Shown in pieces: positions 1 to 9,972 of a stretch of 64,000 nucleotides of DNA. A program made the position numbers and the translations under genes. Location: contig JAGTTD010000020.1 in the NCBI GenBank assembly GCA_018398585.1, positions 22,292,350 to 22,356,349 on the forward strand. The letters are read 5' to 3'. Every line of letters starts with the position of its first letter. Position 1 is the first letter of the stretch. The DNA comes from Simmondsia chinensis (lineage: Eukaryota > Streptophyta > Magnoliopsida > Caryophyllales > Simmondsiaceae). The notes under the pieces are model-generated. The model was not told the DNA's origin and did no database searches. It saw only the letters and a program-made list of their open reading frames with translations.

Positions 1-39
1 GAATTTTACCTAAATAACCTCAATCACTCCTTTCAGCAT

Positions 40-278
40 ACCAAAGAGGACACCAACACGCCGTCACCGGATCCCATTAGAACTTCGAAGTTAAGCGTGC
101 TTGGGCGATAATAGTACCAGGATGGGTGACCTTCTGGGAAGTCCTCACCCTCAGGTTGGGTGCGTAGGGAAACAACCTATCTGAAGGGGGAAGGCTGTGT
201 ACATCAGCGCCCCCCAGACCCTGTGTAGGCGGGAGCCCTTGAGGCACTGGGTATGTTCGGGGAAAAAAAAAAAAAAAA
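40..278 (+). mobile_element. 5S rRNA-headed SINE, full length, poly(A)-ended copy (SINE A)
   Basis: The first ~105 bp match the plant 5S rRNA gene from about nucleotide 25 onward, including GGATCCCATTAGAAC, the A box (AGTTAAGCGTGCTTGGGCG) and the C box (GGATGGGTGACC). The 3' half is the LINE-like tail (GGCTGTGTACATC, GCGGGAGCCCTTGAGGC) ending TATGTTCGGGG plus A17. It is flanked by a perfect 14-bp target-site duplication ACTCCTTTCAGCAT (26-39 and 279-292). The long A run is unlike the T-rich or (TTG)n ends of its relatives. Confidence 0.9.
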
Positions 279-292
279 ACTCCTTTCAGCAT

Positions 293-2605
293 GGTGATGC
301 TTTTTGGTGAATCTGACTTCTATTGGCGAATTTTATGTGGATTTAGCCAATGCTCGAATTAAAGAAGTTTTTGTTTGTTTCAATGAGTTTTTATATGTAT
401 TCGTGTTGCAAGAAAATGAAAGATGTGGATCGAGCTCAAGTGATATAGTTGCAATGGAGTAAAGCCCACATAATCCTTGCATTGAACACTTAAAAGTTGA
501 GAATTGGTGTGGATATTAGCTCAAGGGCTCATTAACTTATCATGAGTCAAAGTCAATCAAGTTTATACCAGAGGTGAACGAGTTTAAGCTTAACAAGATT
601 TAGATAAAGTGAATCGAATTGGAGTCACCGTTGTAGGACAAACGTTATCAAGATCGAGGCTTGACTGTCAAGTTTGTAAACCAATAGTTCAAATCTAAAT
701 TCACCTAGCTCACCAAGTTGCGTGACAAATGTAAGACCAACGTTGTCAAAATTGAGATTTTGCCGTCAAAGCGTTTGATTAATGGTGCAAACTTACTTCA
801 CCAAATGGCTTGGGGACATATTATGGGAGAATGGGATACCTCCTCGAACACCATTGCTGTCGCACTAGTGTATTTTCGAGAGTAAATGCGACTACAATTG
901 AGCCTTCTTGTAAAATCGAATGAAAAGAAATGAAAAGCACAAGTTTGATGTATGAAAACTAAAGAGTTCATATTGTGTCGGGACCCTTTATTGGATCTTA
1001 GATTCTATTATTTATAGCCTAAGAAAGTTAACTTTTGTCCCTAAAGTCATGTTAGCCACTCTCCAGCCCAGATCCAAACTTCCACGCTATGTTGGGAGAT
1101 ATTTGTCACTAAAACTATGTGTTGCAGTCTACATACTTATTCCTCCAAATCTACCAACTTCTACATCGAAATTCTTGAAACCCATGTTTCTGTTGGCCTG
1201 CCAGGTCATCATCTCGAATTAGAGATTTCCTTTCTTGTAGCGCTCTTGGTAATCACCTCGATCTTGAAACTCCATTTCTTGGTGGCATCCGTAATAACCG
1301 CCTCGGGAGCTTGTCTCTTTAAGTTAATTCTATCACCCAACAAATACGTCTCCTTAATCCGAACAATGTCGTCCTCCGACCCTCAAGTTTGGTGTATAAT
1401 ACGCGAAAGGTACTATACACTTTCGACTCAGTTTGATGAATGTATGATTGTTTAGTCTCAAACAAGAAAAGGGTGAATCTTTGTAAGAAGCACATGGGCC
1501 AACCTAACAGTTTGGTGACAATGGCAACTTAGCTAGCCGTTGTGCTTTGCTTGTAGCCGTTAGCTGGATTTGAATTTGAGTAACGAATGGGTCATGTGGT
1601 AAAGTGTGTGATTTGGTAAATATACACAAGCAAGCAAGGTATAAAGTTGGCTAATGACATCCTAACTATTTATTTCCTTTTCCCTTTTCTCTATTTCTTT
1701 TTTTCCCCTCCTTTTGTGATCGGGGTGTTCGGGACAGCATAGCTTACATGCACCTTGGATGTTATTTCAGTTGCATACACTGCTGAGTGTCGGGTTTTTC
1801 CATGTATAATGGGTTAGGTTGTGGCAAATTGACCCAGTGTGTGAATTTAAGGAATTGTTTGCACTCAATGGCAAGATTCAGACCTCAAATCTCACGCATA
1901 GTCAGATGTAACGCCTTTATTTGTAGAACTAACCACTTGGAATTTTGTCTTTATGCTTCGAGTTATGCTCTCTTGCCCTTCATCTTGATTCATTTTACGT
2001 ATTTGGACTACAGTAATCGACAAAAGAAAAAAGAAAAGCTCATGTGATTCTCTTTGATTTCTCCCCTTAATAAGCATTGCAAACATTTAAATCACGGTGT
2101 TTCATGTTGGACTTATGATTCGAGCTCACTAGTCTTATTATAGACAAGGTCATGCCCGTGAAGTGAACGTTTGGACTGATTGAAGCCTATGTTTTAACTC
2201 AATTTTTACATATTATTTTGGCAAACTAGGGTTTTATGCACGGTCCTTATATGCTCGTTAGGATTGTGGGAGTAGTTTATTCCTTTAGTTCCTTTATTTT
2301 GTTTCTTAAAATAGTGAAGAATCTATGCAATTTAATAAAATAGATACAATTGGTTAAATTATGTAAATTTTATGAGCTACATTTATTTTTCTCATTAATT
2401 TATTATTTTCTACGGTACTGTTCTCCTAACAATTTGTTTTATTTTCCAAAAAAGCTACAAATAAGAAATAATAAAAACCCATTCATAATTTTGGCTATAT
2501 TCAACATCATAATTTTGTATTGAAAAAGTGCTACCTGGGCTTAATATGGCTGATACCAAACAAATAAACATGCCTTTGGCTGCTCATATATGTTTTTGGT
2601 AGAAC
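293..2605. other. Gene-free interval, unassigned sequence
   Basis: I see no convincing coding exon here; the ORFs are short and unlike known proteins. Around 620-775 two diverged direct repeats of about 100 bp share the pattern CGTTGT...CAAAATTGAG...GTCAAG. Around 960-1100 the text resembles a decayed LTR leader, but I could not find a partner LTR. Confidence 0.4.
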
Positions 2606-3523
2606 TAGGGACGGTAATGGGTCGAGTTTGGGTCGGGTTTGCCTTCGTCCAAATCCAACCCAAATCTGAAAAAGATCCATTTATTTTATAAAAATTTAAT
2701 CCAAAATCAAATCCGTCAGGTGAAGTGGGTATCTAACCCAAATCCATAATTTATTCACGTTATAAAATAAATTATAATATTACAATCTAATATTAATATA
2801 TATAACAATAATAAATACCCCAAAAGCTAATATTTGGACAAATTGATATCTTTTCCCTTTTTCATTTAATTTGTATAAATATAATAATAATGTAATATTA
2901 GGCGATCATTCAAATGTCTTTTAACAAGTATTCCTTATATATGGCTTAGTATATAAAAGACATTATAAAAGGAAAGGAACATACCCAGTGCCTCAAGGGC
3001 TCCCGCCTACGCAGGGTCTGGGGGGGCGCTGATGTACGCAGCCTTACCCCTTCAGGGTGTTAACCTGAAGAAAAGCTGTTTTCCTGCGCACCCAACCTGA
3101 GGGTGAGGACTTCCCAGGAGGTCACGTATCCTAGTACTACTCTCGCCCAAGCACGCTTAACTTCGGAGTTTTAATGGGATCCGGTGACGGCATGTTGGTG
3201 CCCTCTTTGGTATATAAAAGACATTATATTGTCAACAAATATCAAAAGGTTGGCACAAAAAAAAAAAAAAAAAAAAGTTGGAATATGCTTTGACATGTTA
3301 AAGACTTAAATTTAGTAATTTTCAAATTTTATCTTACATAAAACATAATTTCAGGGCGGGTTTGGATCAGGTTTTGAGATATTTGTTTTATCCTACGTCC
3401 AAAACCTATTTATCAACATCAAAATCCAAATCCGTTTAAAACTTATTTTTTGCATCCAAATCCATTATAAAGGGATTGGGTTTGATGGATATTCAATGAA
3501 TTCAGGTCCAATTGCCATTCTTA
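2606..3523. mobile_element. hAT-like non-autonomous DNA transposon with a SINE nested inside
   Basis: The left end TAGGGACGGTAATGGGTCG and the reverse complement of the right end TAAGAATGGCAATTGGACC form imperfect terminal inverted repeats. Both inner flanks are rich in degenerate 'GGGTTTGGGTC / AACCCAAATCC' text, typical of plant hAT derivatives. The flanking 8-mers GGTAGAAC and GGCAGAAC differ at one base, fitting an 8-bp hAT target duplication. It encodes no transposase and is interrupted by SINE B. Confidence 0.6.
2968..3210 (-). mobile_element. 5S rRNA-headed SINE, full length (SINE B)
   Basis: On the minus strand it reads head (ACCAAAGAGGGCACCAACA, then 5S-like GGATCCCATTAAAACTCCG through the C box), LINE-like tail, then TATGTTCC plus a T/C-rich end. 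A perfect 18-bp target duplication TATATAAAAGACATTATA lies at 2950-2967 and 3211-3228. It is nested in the hAT-like element, so it inserted later. Confidence 0.92.
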
Positions 3524-4160
3524 GGCAGAACAATACTTTTTGAATTACCTAGAAAGAAAAGAAACGTGTAAGGTCCCTTATGCTAATGCAAAAGGGTCCA
3601 TAACGTATGAGATGACGTGCAGTAGACCCGGTTACTAGTACCTGGGAAAGGCTTATTGAGCTCGAGTAAAATGCCTATTCAAATTCCCAAGAGGAGTCTC
3701 GTAATTAGGAATTACATGAGTCATGTGGTGAAGACCTAAAACTAAGAACTAATGTAGATTTCAATTTAATGTAGACCAAAACAAGAGAAAATCCAACAAC
3801 TCAAGAAAAGAGGAACAAGCCTCGAACCCAAAACCTTACATTTAGAGGTCAATAGTCTAACATAGGGCTGCTAAATGTGTCATGTCGTGCTGTGTATGTG
3901 CTCCTGTTATACAAGAGGTCTTAAAAACAGATTCACACCGAATCCGATCCGTGCATTAAATGTGTTAGAAACTCTCAATCCTTATCCAACCTACTTACTA
4001 AATAGGTAATTTGCAAGTTACCACTTAATTATATAGGTGACTTATTTTCATTTAATGTTAATTTGTCAACTTACAAACATGTCAATAATACAAGTCACGG
4101 TTGATATTGTCATTAAATACATGACACGTTGTTAATTGATAAAATAAACTATTAGATTAA

Positions 4161-4214
4161 CACAACAACAACAGTCCCAGTGCCTCGCGGCTTCAGCAAA
4201 AAGCAGGGTCTGGG
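4161..4214 (-). mobile_element. 54-bp hyper-truncated LINE/SINE tail insertion
   Basis: Only the last 54 nt of the LINE-type 3' end are present: (TTG)n-type tail, then CAGTGCCTCGCGGC and AAAAAGCAGGGTCTGGG on the plus strand. It is bounded by a perfect 15-bp duplication AAACTATTAGATTAA (4146-4160 and 4215-4229). The CGCGGCT/AAAAAGCAGG variant matches the RTE LINE at 28918-30228 better than the 5S SINEs do. Confidence 0.85.
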
Positions 4215-4229
4215 AAACTATTAGATTAA

Positions 4230-4795
4230 TATTAATAATAAATATATTTCACATTATCTTATGTACGATAGACTTGCGTTAAATTTTGTTGGCTCTAGTC
4301 TAACCATTACGCCAAATTCACTCATTCCGTTTTATTAGATTTTTTTCAATAATCAACGAAAAACTTGCAATACAAAAACTCGCAATCCGACATCATAGTG
4401 AAAAAAAAAAAAAAAAAGTTAATAATACCTAGTTACTGGTAAAAAGGATAAAACCATAAATGCATTTGATTGCTCCAAAGTGTCAGGAGATCACTCACAT
4501 TATATATGAAGACAAAATCTACCCTAAATAACTTATTAAATTAATTATTATTAAAATAATAACTTATTTATTAATTCTTTTTGCCGACATCAACAGACTG
4601 ATCTAATCTATGCTAAATCCGCCAATCAAATTAGTTCGAATCTAAAGTTTTCCCCCAAAAAAAAAATAAAATAATAATAATAAAAAAATAATTTATAGTG
4701 TTTTTAAAAATTCTAAAACGAGGTTGATAATAACTAAATTGTAAGTTATATTATTGTTATAATGTTTACTAACTCCTATGGTATCGCTTTGTGAG

Positions 4796-4843
<48 letters not shown>

Positions 4844-5084
4844 TACGTCATTCAACTATATCTAGATATAAAAAAATCATGAGTTATAAATAGGGTAATC
4901 ATTATTGTCGAAGTAAGATTATAGTTTTTAAGACAATTTTATAACTCTTATTGTTTATAAATCGTATTATTATTCTAACAATAACAAATTTTTCCCTGAC
5001 AATAAGAAATGTCTTTATATATTATTATTTGTGTTTTGTCATGTTTAAACATAGTATTAAAGTATTTATCATTAATGTATCAGT
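4230..5084. other. AT-rich gene-free interval with (TA)n microsatellite
   Basis: No gene is seen. A (TA)n run occupies about 4799-4841 and an A18-type run lies near 4400. The rest is low-complexity AT-rich DNA. Confidence 0.6.
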
Positions 5085-5420
5085 TTATGTTCGGGTTATT
5101 GCATCAGAAGTCTTTTTACTTTGTTCATTGTGCCAATTGAGTTTTTGTACTTTTAGTTGTATCAATTTAGTCCTTAGAGTGAAATTTATGTTAAATTATT
5201 AATGAAATATTTTAATAGTCTGGCCATGAGTTGGGTTAAATTAAGTCAACTAGTATATTTATATTGGGTTACTTACATCGAACGTGATTGTGGTGCTAAA
5301 AATTTTGTCAATAACTTAACTTGAGTTTAACAAAACGATTAAATTATAATAATATGAATTGTATAGAGATTAAATTAACACAATAAATAAAATATAAAGA
5401 TCCTTCGATATGAATAACCC
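5085..5420. repeat. Foldback MITE, 'CAATTTAGTCC' family, copy 1
   Basis: The left arm (TTTTTACTTTGTTCATTGTG, TGTATCAATTTAGTCCTTAG) is roughly mirrored by the right arm (TTAAATTAACACAATAAATAA, GATCCTTCGATATGAATAA). The centre carries the family's ACTTACATC-AACGTGATTGT block. The right arm is more decayed. Related copies lie at 45240-45984, 53300-53650 and 54320-54720. Confidence 0.5.
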
Positions 5421-6310
5421 TATAGTTTAATATAGTCAATGCAGTACTCTGAGTATTAGAAATTTTATCACTTAGTTATTTATGCTAGGATTTGGAAAAT
5501 TTTTGTTAGAATCCAGGAATTTCACAAGAAAAAGTCAATATGACCCACTTGATAAACATCTATACAAGACACCTCGGTATTTTCAACAAAAACCTTGTCG
5601 TATTTTGATGAAAGGCCTTGCCTTGGTTACGCTCGAATCTAACTCATTTAAACTGAAATTTAGCTCCATTGAGCTTATTCAAGTTCGTAATCTACATTGA
5701 TGTCAGCTCATTTAGACTTGTTTTGAGGCAACCTAGCTACAGTAGGCAAGTAGCTTGGCGTGGCAAGTTAACCGGGCTGGCGAGTAGCTAGACAGGAACG
5801 CAACTGAGGAGATTGACAATAAGTAGAATATTTAATATTAGCTTAGTAGATAAGTATTAGTTATTTTACATTTATCATTAAGTCTTTTATTTTAAGTAAA
5901 TAAGCTCCTCTATTTAAGGAAAGGAAAACTTAGGTTTTTAGCATCCAATTTCTTAGATATTTTCCATATCTTATGTATTCTTTCTAATTCTCGGGTTCCG
6001 AGAATTAAGCTAGACTTTTCCCCTTTGTTTCTAGTTGTTTTAGCAATAAAAATTTAAAAAAAGGCTGTAAACTTTCTGATCCTCCAAATTTTCGTATTCG
6101 TGTTGCACCACGTTGAAGCTCATTAATTAAAAATGAAAAGTGAACAGTGTTTTTATAAGTACATTTGAACTGACACATGGCTCGCCATATGTTACGGAAT
6201 CATAGATCATGACAATAAAAATATATTATCTTGAGAAGAAATACAATATTTTCAATGAGAATTTATCTTCAATTATATGTTTTTATTCGTTATATTGTTT
6301 CATAAGATTA
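5421..6310. other. Gene-free interval with LTR-like text and a perfect hairpin
   Basis: About 5830-6120 reads like a decayed LTR (T-rich leader, AATAAAAA near 6045), but I found no partner LTR or target duplication. At 5985-6007 there is a 10-bp perfect stem TAATTCTCGG / CCGAGAATTA with a 3-nt loop. No coding exon is seen. Confidence 0.3.
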
Positions 6311-6315
6311 AAATT

Positions 6316-6520
6316 TGTTACACCGAATCAGTATAACGATCCTAGGTTTACGGTTTAGGGGAGTTAAAGTTAGGTGAGAGAAAGAAATAGAAGAAGGGGA
6401 TGAGAAGTAGAGATAAGATGAGAATGATTTGATTATTGATATTGATGCTAATCAAGATGACTTACACTACTATTTATACTAATCTCAACCTTACACTAAT
6501 ACACTCTAATACATGTATCA
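6316..6520 (-). repeat. 3' LTR of the TR-GAG-like element
   Basis: 205 bp, TG...CA ends. It matches the copy at 8021-8225 with few substitutions, suggesting a relatively recent insertion. Confidence 0.9.
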
Positions 6521-6906
6521 TTACTCCCCCCAAAAGAACTTCCTTGCCCTCAAGGAAGAAAGGGACGGAATCGGCGTCTCAAGCCTCGCGCAGTTGTCGT
6601 TCGTCGGGGCCCTTGAAGCATTGCCGTGGATGAGGGATTCAAAATGAACTTTGGCTAAATTTACATGAGTTCCCTAACATTACATCAAATATTCTACAAC
6701 CATATAGTGAAATCTAATATATCAACTAACAATCCCTAAGTTGTACTCCCTAACAGCCCTATGTAACAACCATTAAGAGTTTGTTTTAGTTTGTTTGTTT
6801 GTTTGGTTTTTGTTGTTGTTGTTGGTTTTTTTTTTTTAAACGACTTTTACATCATACCTATTTCTACGATTTTATGTATACGAATATGACCATATTCTTT
6901 CATGGC

Positions 6907-7980
6907 CTACCCAATCCCTTTTCGTGTGACCAGTTTAGGGTCAAGTAGGGTTATGTGTGATGCGCTTCTTGTGCCAATCCCTATTCGCGGAAAGCTCGCC
7001 CTTAACCGTGTCTTCTTGGTCTTCTTGTTGACGCCTTGGTCTTTCTTCTTTCTTGGTGGACCGTAGTATTGTTGTGCCTTTGTCCGGACATTGTTACCTT
7101 GTTGTAATGAAAGAAATAGGGGAAAAACAACACATTGATCGACTACTTCCGCCTTCATGACCTCAACCTCATTATATTGCACAGGAGTTTCATCTAACCG
7201 ATCTTGTGATTGCATTCTGGTGATTTCAGGCCTGTCTGCATTTGTAGTCTTTGTCTCTTGAGAAGGAGAAATAATGGATGAAATCATACTAGAGTCCACA
7301 ACCGAGGCGGTTACCGGCGGCGCCGGTTTGAAAGGCGGAACAAATAATTCATTCGAAAGCTCCGCAGATGCTCCCGAATCATGGTTGTCCACATGAGATG
7401 CACTGAAACTAGCATTGTAGCCCTCATTTACATTTTGAGTCTTCTCGGGTGGAAGTTCGACATTAGTAAATGTGTCATCCGTCAGAGTGTTAATCAAGGT
7501 GTCAACAGAGGCCATTTTAACTTGTTCCGATATTGGAGTATTATCAATTTCAAAGAATTGTGCTACTTTCCACACTGAATTCTTGATTTCAAGATCACCG
7601 GAAAAACGAGGGAAATCAATCTTGGACAAACGTTTATGAAATTGATAAGGAGAAGGGGCGGAAGATTCAATACCAGATACCGGACCCGCAGAGTTTACCA
7701 GTGGTGGTGGAGGAGGTGGCTGGGCGGGATCGGCAGGCCGAGCAAACAATCCATTGCCGGTGCGTTGTGATTGGTGAATTTCTTGCAATATATTTTTGAT
7801 TGAAGACATTTCTGAGTCCAATCGTGACTGTAGGCCATCAAATCGCGACTCCAATCGTGACTGTAGGCCGTCAAATCGCGACTCCAATTCATTGAAGCGA
7901 TCATCAATTCGATTCTCGGTGTCGCCTAACCGAGCCTCCAAGCGTCGAATGTTTGAGGCGCTACACGTGCCCTTGGCCAT
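6907..7980 (-). CDS. Gag-like protein of the non-autonomous LTR element
   Basis: The 357-residue ORF begins 27 bases after the primer binding site, which makes this start credible. Residues ~10-65 are a predicted coiled coil with a short internal duplication (SRFDGLQSRLESRFDGLQSR). Residues ~118-155 (LSKIDFPRFSGD, then VAQFFEIDNTPISEQVKMAS) match the start of the Ty3/gypsy-type gag capsid domain. The rest of the capsid and the CCHC knuckle are absent. The C-terminal half is acidic then basic (PPRKKKDQGVNKKTKKTRLR) and I do not recognise it; it may come from a deletion joining unrelated frames. Probably a structural protein relic that assists packaging, if it acts at all. Confidence 0.75.
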   Translation of the reverse strand: MAKGTCSASNIRRLEARLGDTENRIDDRFNELESRFDGLQSRLESRFDGLQSRLDSEMSSIKNILQEIHQSQRTGNGLFARPADPAQPPPPPPLVNSAGPVSGIESSAPSPYQFHKRLSKIDFPRFSGDLEIKNSVWKVAQFFEIDNTPISEQVKMASVDTLINTLTDDTFTNVELPPEKTQNVNEGYNASFSASHVDNHDSGASAELSNELFVPPFKPAPPVTASVVDSSMISSIISPSQETKTTNADRPEITRMQSQDRLDETPVQYNEVEVMKAEVVDQCVVFPLFLSLQQGNNVRTKAQQYYGPPRKKKDQGVNKKTKKTRLRASFPRIGIGTRSASHITLLDPKLVTRKGIG

Positions 7981-8020
7981 TGATCACGATACGCAGCACG
8001 TTGCCTGCTCTGATACCAAT

Positions 8021-8225
8021 TGTTACACCGAATCGGTATAACGAGCCTAGGGTTAGGGTTTAGGGGAGTTAGAGTTAGGTGAGAGAAAGAAATAGAAGAA
8101 GGGGATGAGAAGTAGAGATAAGATGAGAAGGATTTGATTATTGATATTGATGCTAATCAAGCTGACTTACACTACTATTTATACTAATCTCAACATTACA
8201 CTAATACACTCTAATACATGTATGA
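8021..8225 (-). repeat. 5' LTR of the TR-GAG-like element
   Basis: 205 bp. Starts TGTTACACCG on the plus strand and ends ATGTATGA where the partner has ATGTATCA, so the terminal CA has mutated by one base. Confidence 0.9.
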
Positions 8226-8252
8226 AAATTTCATTACAAAAATTTCATTACA

Positions 8253-8729
8253 ACAACAACAACAATCCCAGTACCTCAAGGGCTCCCGCAAAAGCGGGGT
8301 CTGGGGGGTTGATATACGCAGCCTTCCCCCTTCAGGGTATTAACCTAAAGAGAGGCTGTTTCCTAGGACTCCCAACTTGAGAGATATGTCGTTATCGCAT
8401 CATGGCAACATGTGAGCAATAGGGCATCAATGCATAAGAGTAAGGGATAACATAAAGTAAGTAATACAAAGCATAACACCCTAGAAGAGACTTCAAGCCA
8501 GAACCATGCCCATCAAGGCAGCAAAATAAGCAAGTAAATAGATAGTAAACAATATGTAAATAGTAAACAGATGAGCGGATAGGTAGATAAGTGCACCCTA
8601 ATAGGCTTATACGCCTAGGAACACAAGTATAGCAGAATAATCAGTAATGTGAGGCCACTACTTCTGCTACCCCTATGCTAGTCCTCCATCGAGCTCTAAC
8701 TCTATCGAGCTTTATCTAAGGTCACCTCT
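8253..8729 (-). mobile_element. 5'-truncated RTE-type LINE, 3' UTR only (LINE D)
   Basis: On the minus strand this is LINE 3' UTR ending in the same terminal block as the 5S SINEs (GAAACAGCCTCTC, AAGGCTGCGTATATC, GCGGGAGCCCTTGAGG) and a (TTG)n tail. The UTR part (CATAGGGGTAGCAGAAGTAG and following) matches the 3' UTR of the coding LINE at 28918-30228. The flanks ATTTCATTACA and ATTTGATTACA form an 11-bp duplication with one mismatch. Confidence 0.75.
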
Positions 8730-8768
8730 ATTTGATTACACAAATTTTAAATTACTTAGTTTGATTAA

Positions 8769-9003
8769 GCAAGCAAAAGCAACATTTCCAGTGCCCAAAA
8801 GGCTCCCGCCTAAATAGGGTCAGGGGGTGGATGTACATAACCTTCCACCTTCAGTGTATCCCGAAGGGAGGTTATTTCTAAAAACCCCTAACCTGAAGGA
8901 TGCAACATGAGAAGTCACCCATCTTGATACTACTCTCGCATAAACACATTTAACTGTAGAGTTCTAATAAGATCCAATATTTGTGTGTTGGTACCCTCTT
9001 AGA
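8769..9003 (-). mobile_element. 5S rRNA-headed SINE, full length, decayed (SINE E)
   Basis: Head, 5S boxes and LINE-like tail are present but more diverged than in SINE T. The tail reads CTGGAAATGTTGCTTTTGC, a third 3'-end variant shared with SINE V. The target duplication is 22 bp, TTAAATTACTTAGTTTGATT plus AA (8747-8768 and 9004-9025), perfect. It sits 18 bp from the duplication of LINE D. Confidence 0.88.
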
Positions 9004-9184
9004 TTAAATTACTTAGTTTGATTAATATTAGAAAATACATCAAATAATACTAAACTATCAAAAATATAGTTCGGTCATTTTTCTCTCATCTTACCTCCAT
9101 AAGGTAACGGCTTTGTTTAGTACCATTTTTTATTTTTTTTAGAAACTAAAAAAACAAAAGTTATCTTTCTTTTTTAAACGGTTT

Positions 9185-9967
9185 CGAAAATAATGCTGAA
9201 AAATAAAAAATAAAAAAATAATGCTGAAAAAAAATAATTCCGATTCTATTGTTGAACCACGTTTACAAAATGCGGCTATACTAAACCGCGTCCAAGTGAG
9301 GCGTTTAAAATACAAGAAAACCGCATTTAAGAAACACGGTTTATATAAGAATAAACCACATTAATAAAACGATGTTTATAGAAATAAACCGCGTCATATG
9401 AACGTGGTTTTAAAGTGAAACGCGTTTACTAAACGCGGTTTATCCGCAGTACATACTAACACTGTTTTCATCGCTTATAGTCGCCATTATGCCGCAATTC
9501 GTGATGATCGTCACATTGATCCCATGTTCCTCTCAATGAAGCTCCAAAATCATAAGTGGAGGTGGTAAGAAATTAGGAAAAGTTATCAACAAAAGGCTAT
9601 TAATTCAGTAGTGGTCAAATAGCTACAATGTTATTTAAAGATCTTCGGTGTATAAAGCGGAACAAGGGCGACGGCGGACGCCGTGACCGGCGGTGAGTTA
9701 ACGAGAAGGAGGCAGAGAGACGGTGAGAGCCAGGGGGAACACCCATAAACCGCGTCCCATGAACGCGGTTTACATGTAAACCGCATGGAGAAGACGCGGT
9801 TTTATTATATTATAACCGCGTCTTTATGATGCGGTTTATTGATAAAAACTCAAAGCGGTTTCGTTTCAGTTGAAACGTGTTTCTTTGATGCGGTTTACTA
9901 TAACCGCATTTTGTAAACCCGGTTCAACAATAGATTTGAAATTATTTTTTTTTCAGCATTATTTTCG
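9185..9967. mobile_element. Foldback element with arms built of CGCGGTTTA motifs
   Basis: Arms of about 235 bp (9185-~9420 and ~9735-9967) are inverted copies: CGAAAATAATGCTGAAAAA opens the left arm and its complement closes the right. Both arms are packed with variants of TAAACCGCGT and its complement ACGCGGTTTA, at least a dozen in all. The ~300-bp centre is different DNA. It includes a GC-rich stretch (9660-9740, GGCGACGGCGGACGCCGTGA) that may be captured host sequence. No transposase is encoded; Mutator-like or foldback class is a guess. Confidence 0.7.
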
Positions 9968-9972
9968 CAACT

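Larger units (their letters stand above)
6316..8225 (-). mobile_element. Complete non-autonomous LTR retrotransposon with gag-only ORF (TR-GAG-like)
   Basis: Two 205-bp LTRs (6316-6520 and 8021-8225) start TGTTACACCGAATC and are nearly identical. The flanking 5-mers AAATT (6311-6315 and 8226-8230) form a perfect target-site duplication. Reading on the minus strand, the 5' LTR is followed two bases later by the initiator-tRNA-Met primer site TGGTATCAGAGC (8007-8018). An ORF follows, and a purine tract GGGGGGAGTAA directly precedes the 3' LTR. No protease, integrase or reverse transcriptase is encoded, so mobilisation must have been in trans. Confidence 0.9.

Noticed and set aside
2968..3210. 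Cassandra TRIM (LTRs containing 5S sequence)
   Set aside because: There are no paired LTRs, primer site or 5-bp duplication. Duplications are 12-22 bp and the 3' end matches a LINE.
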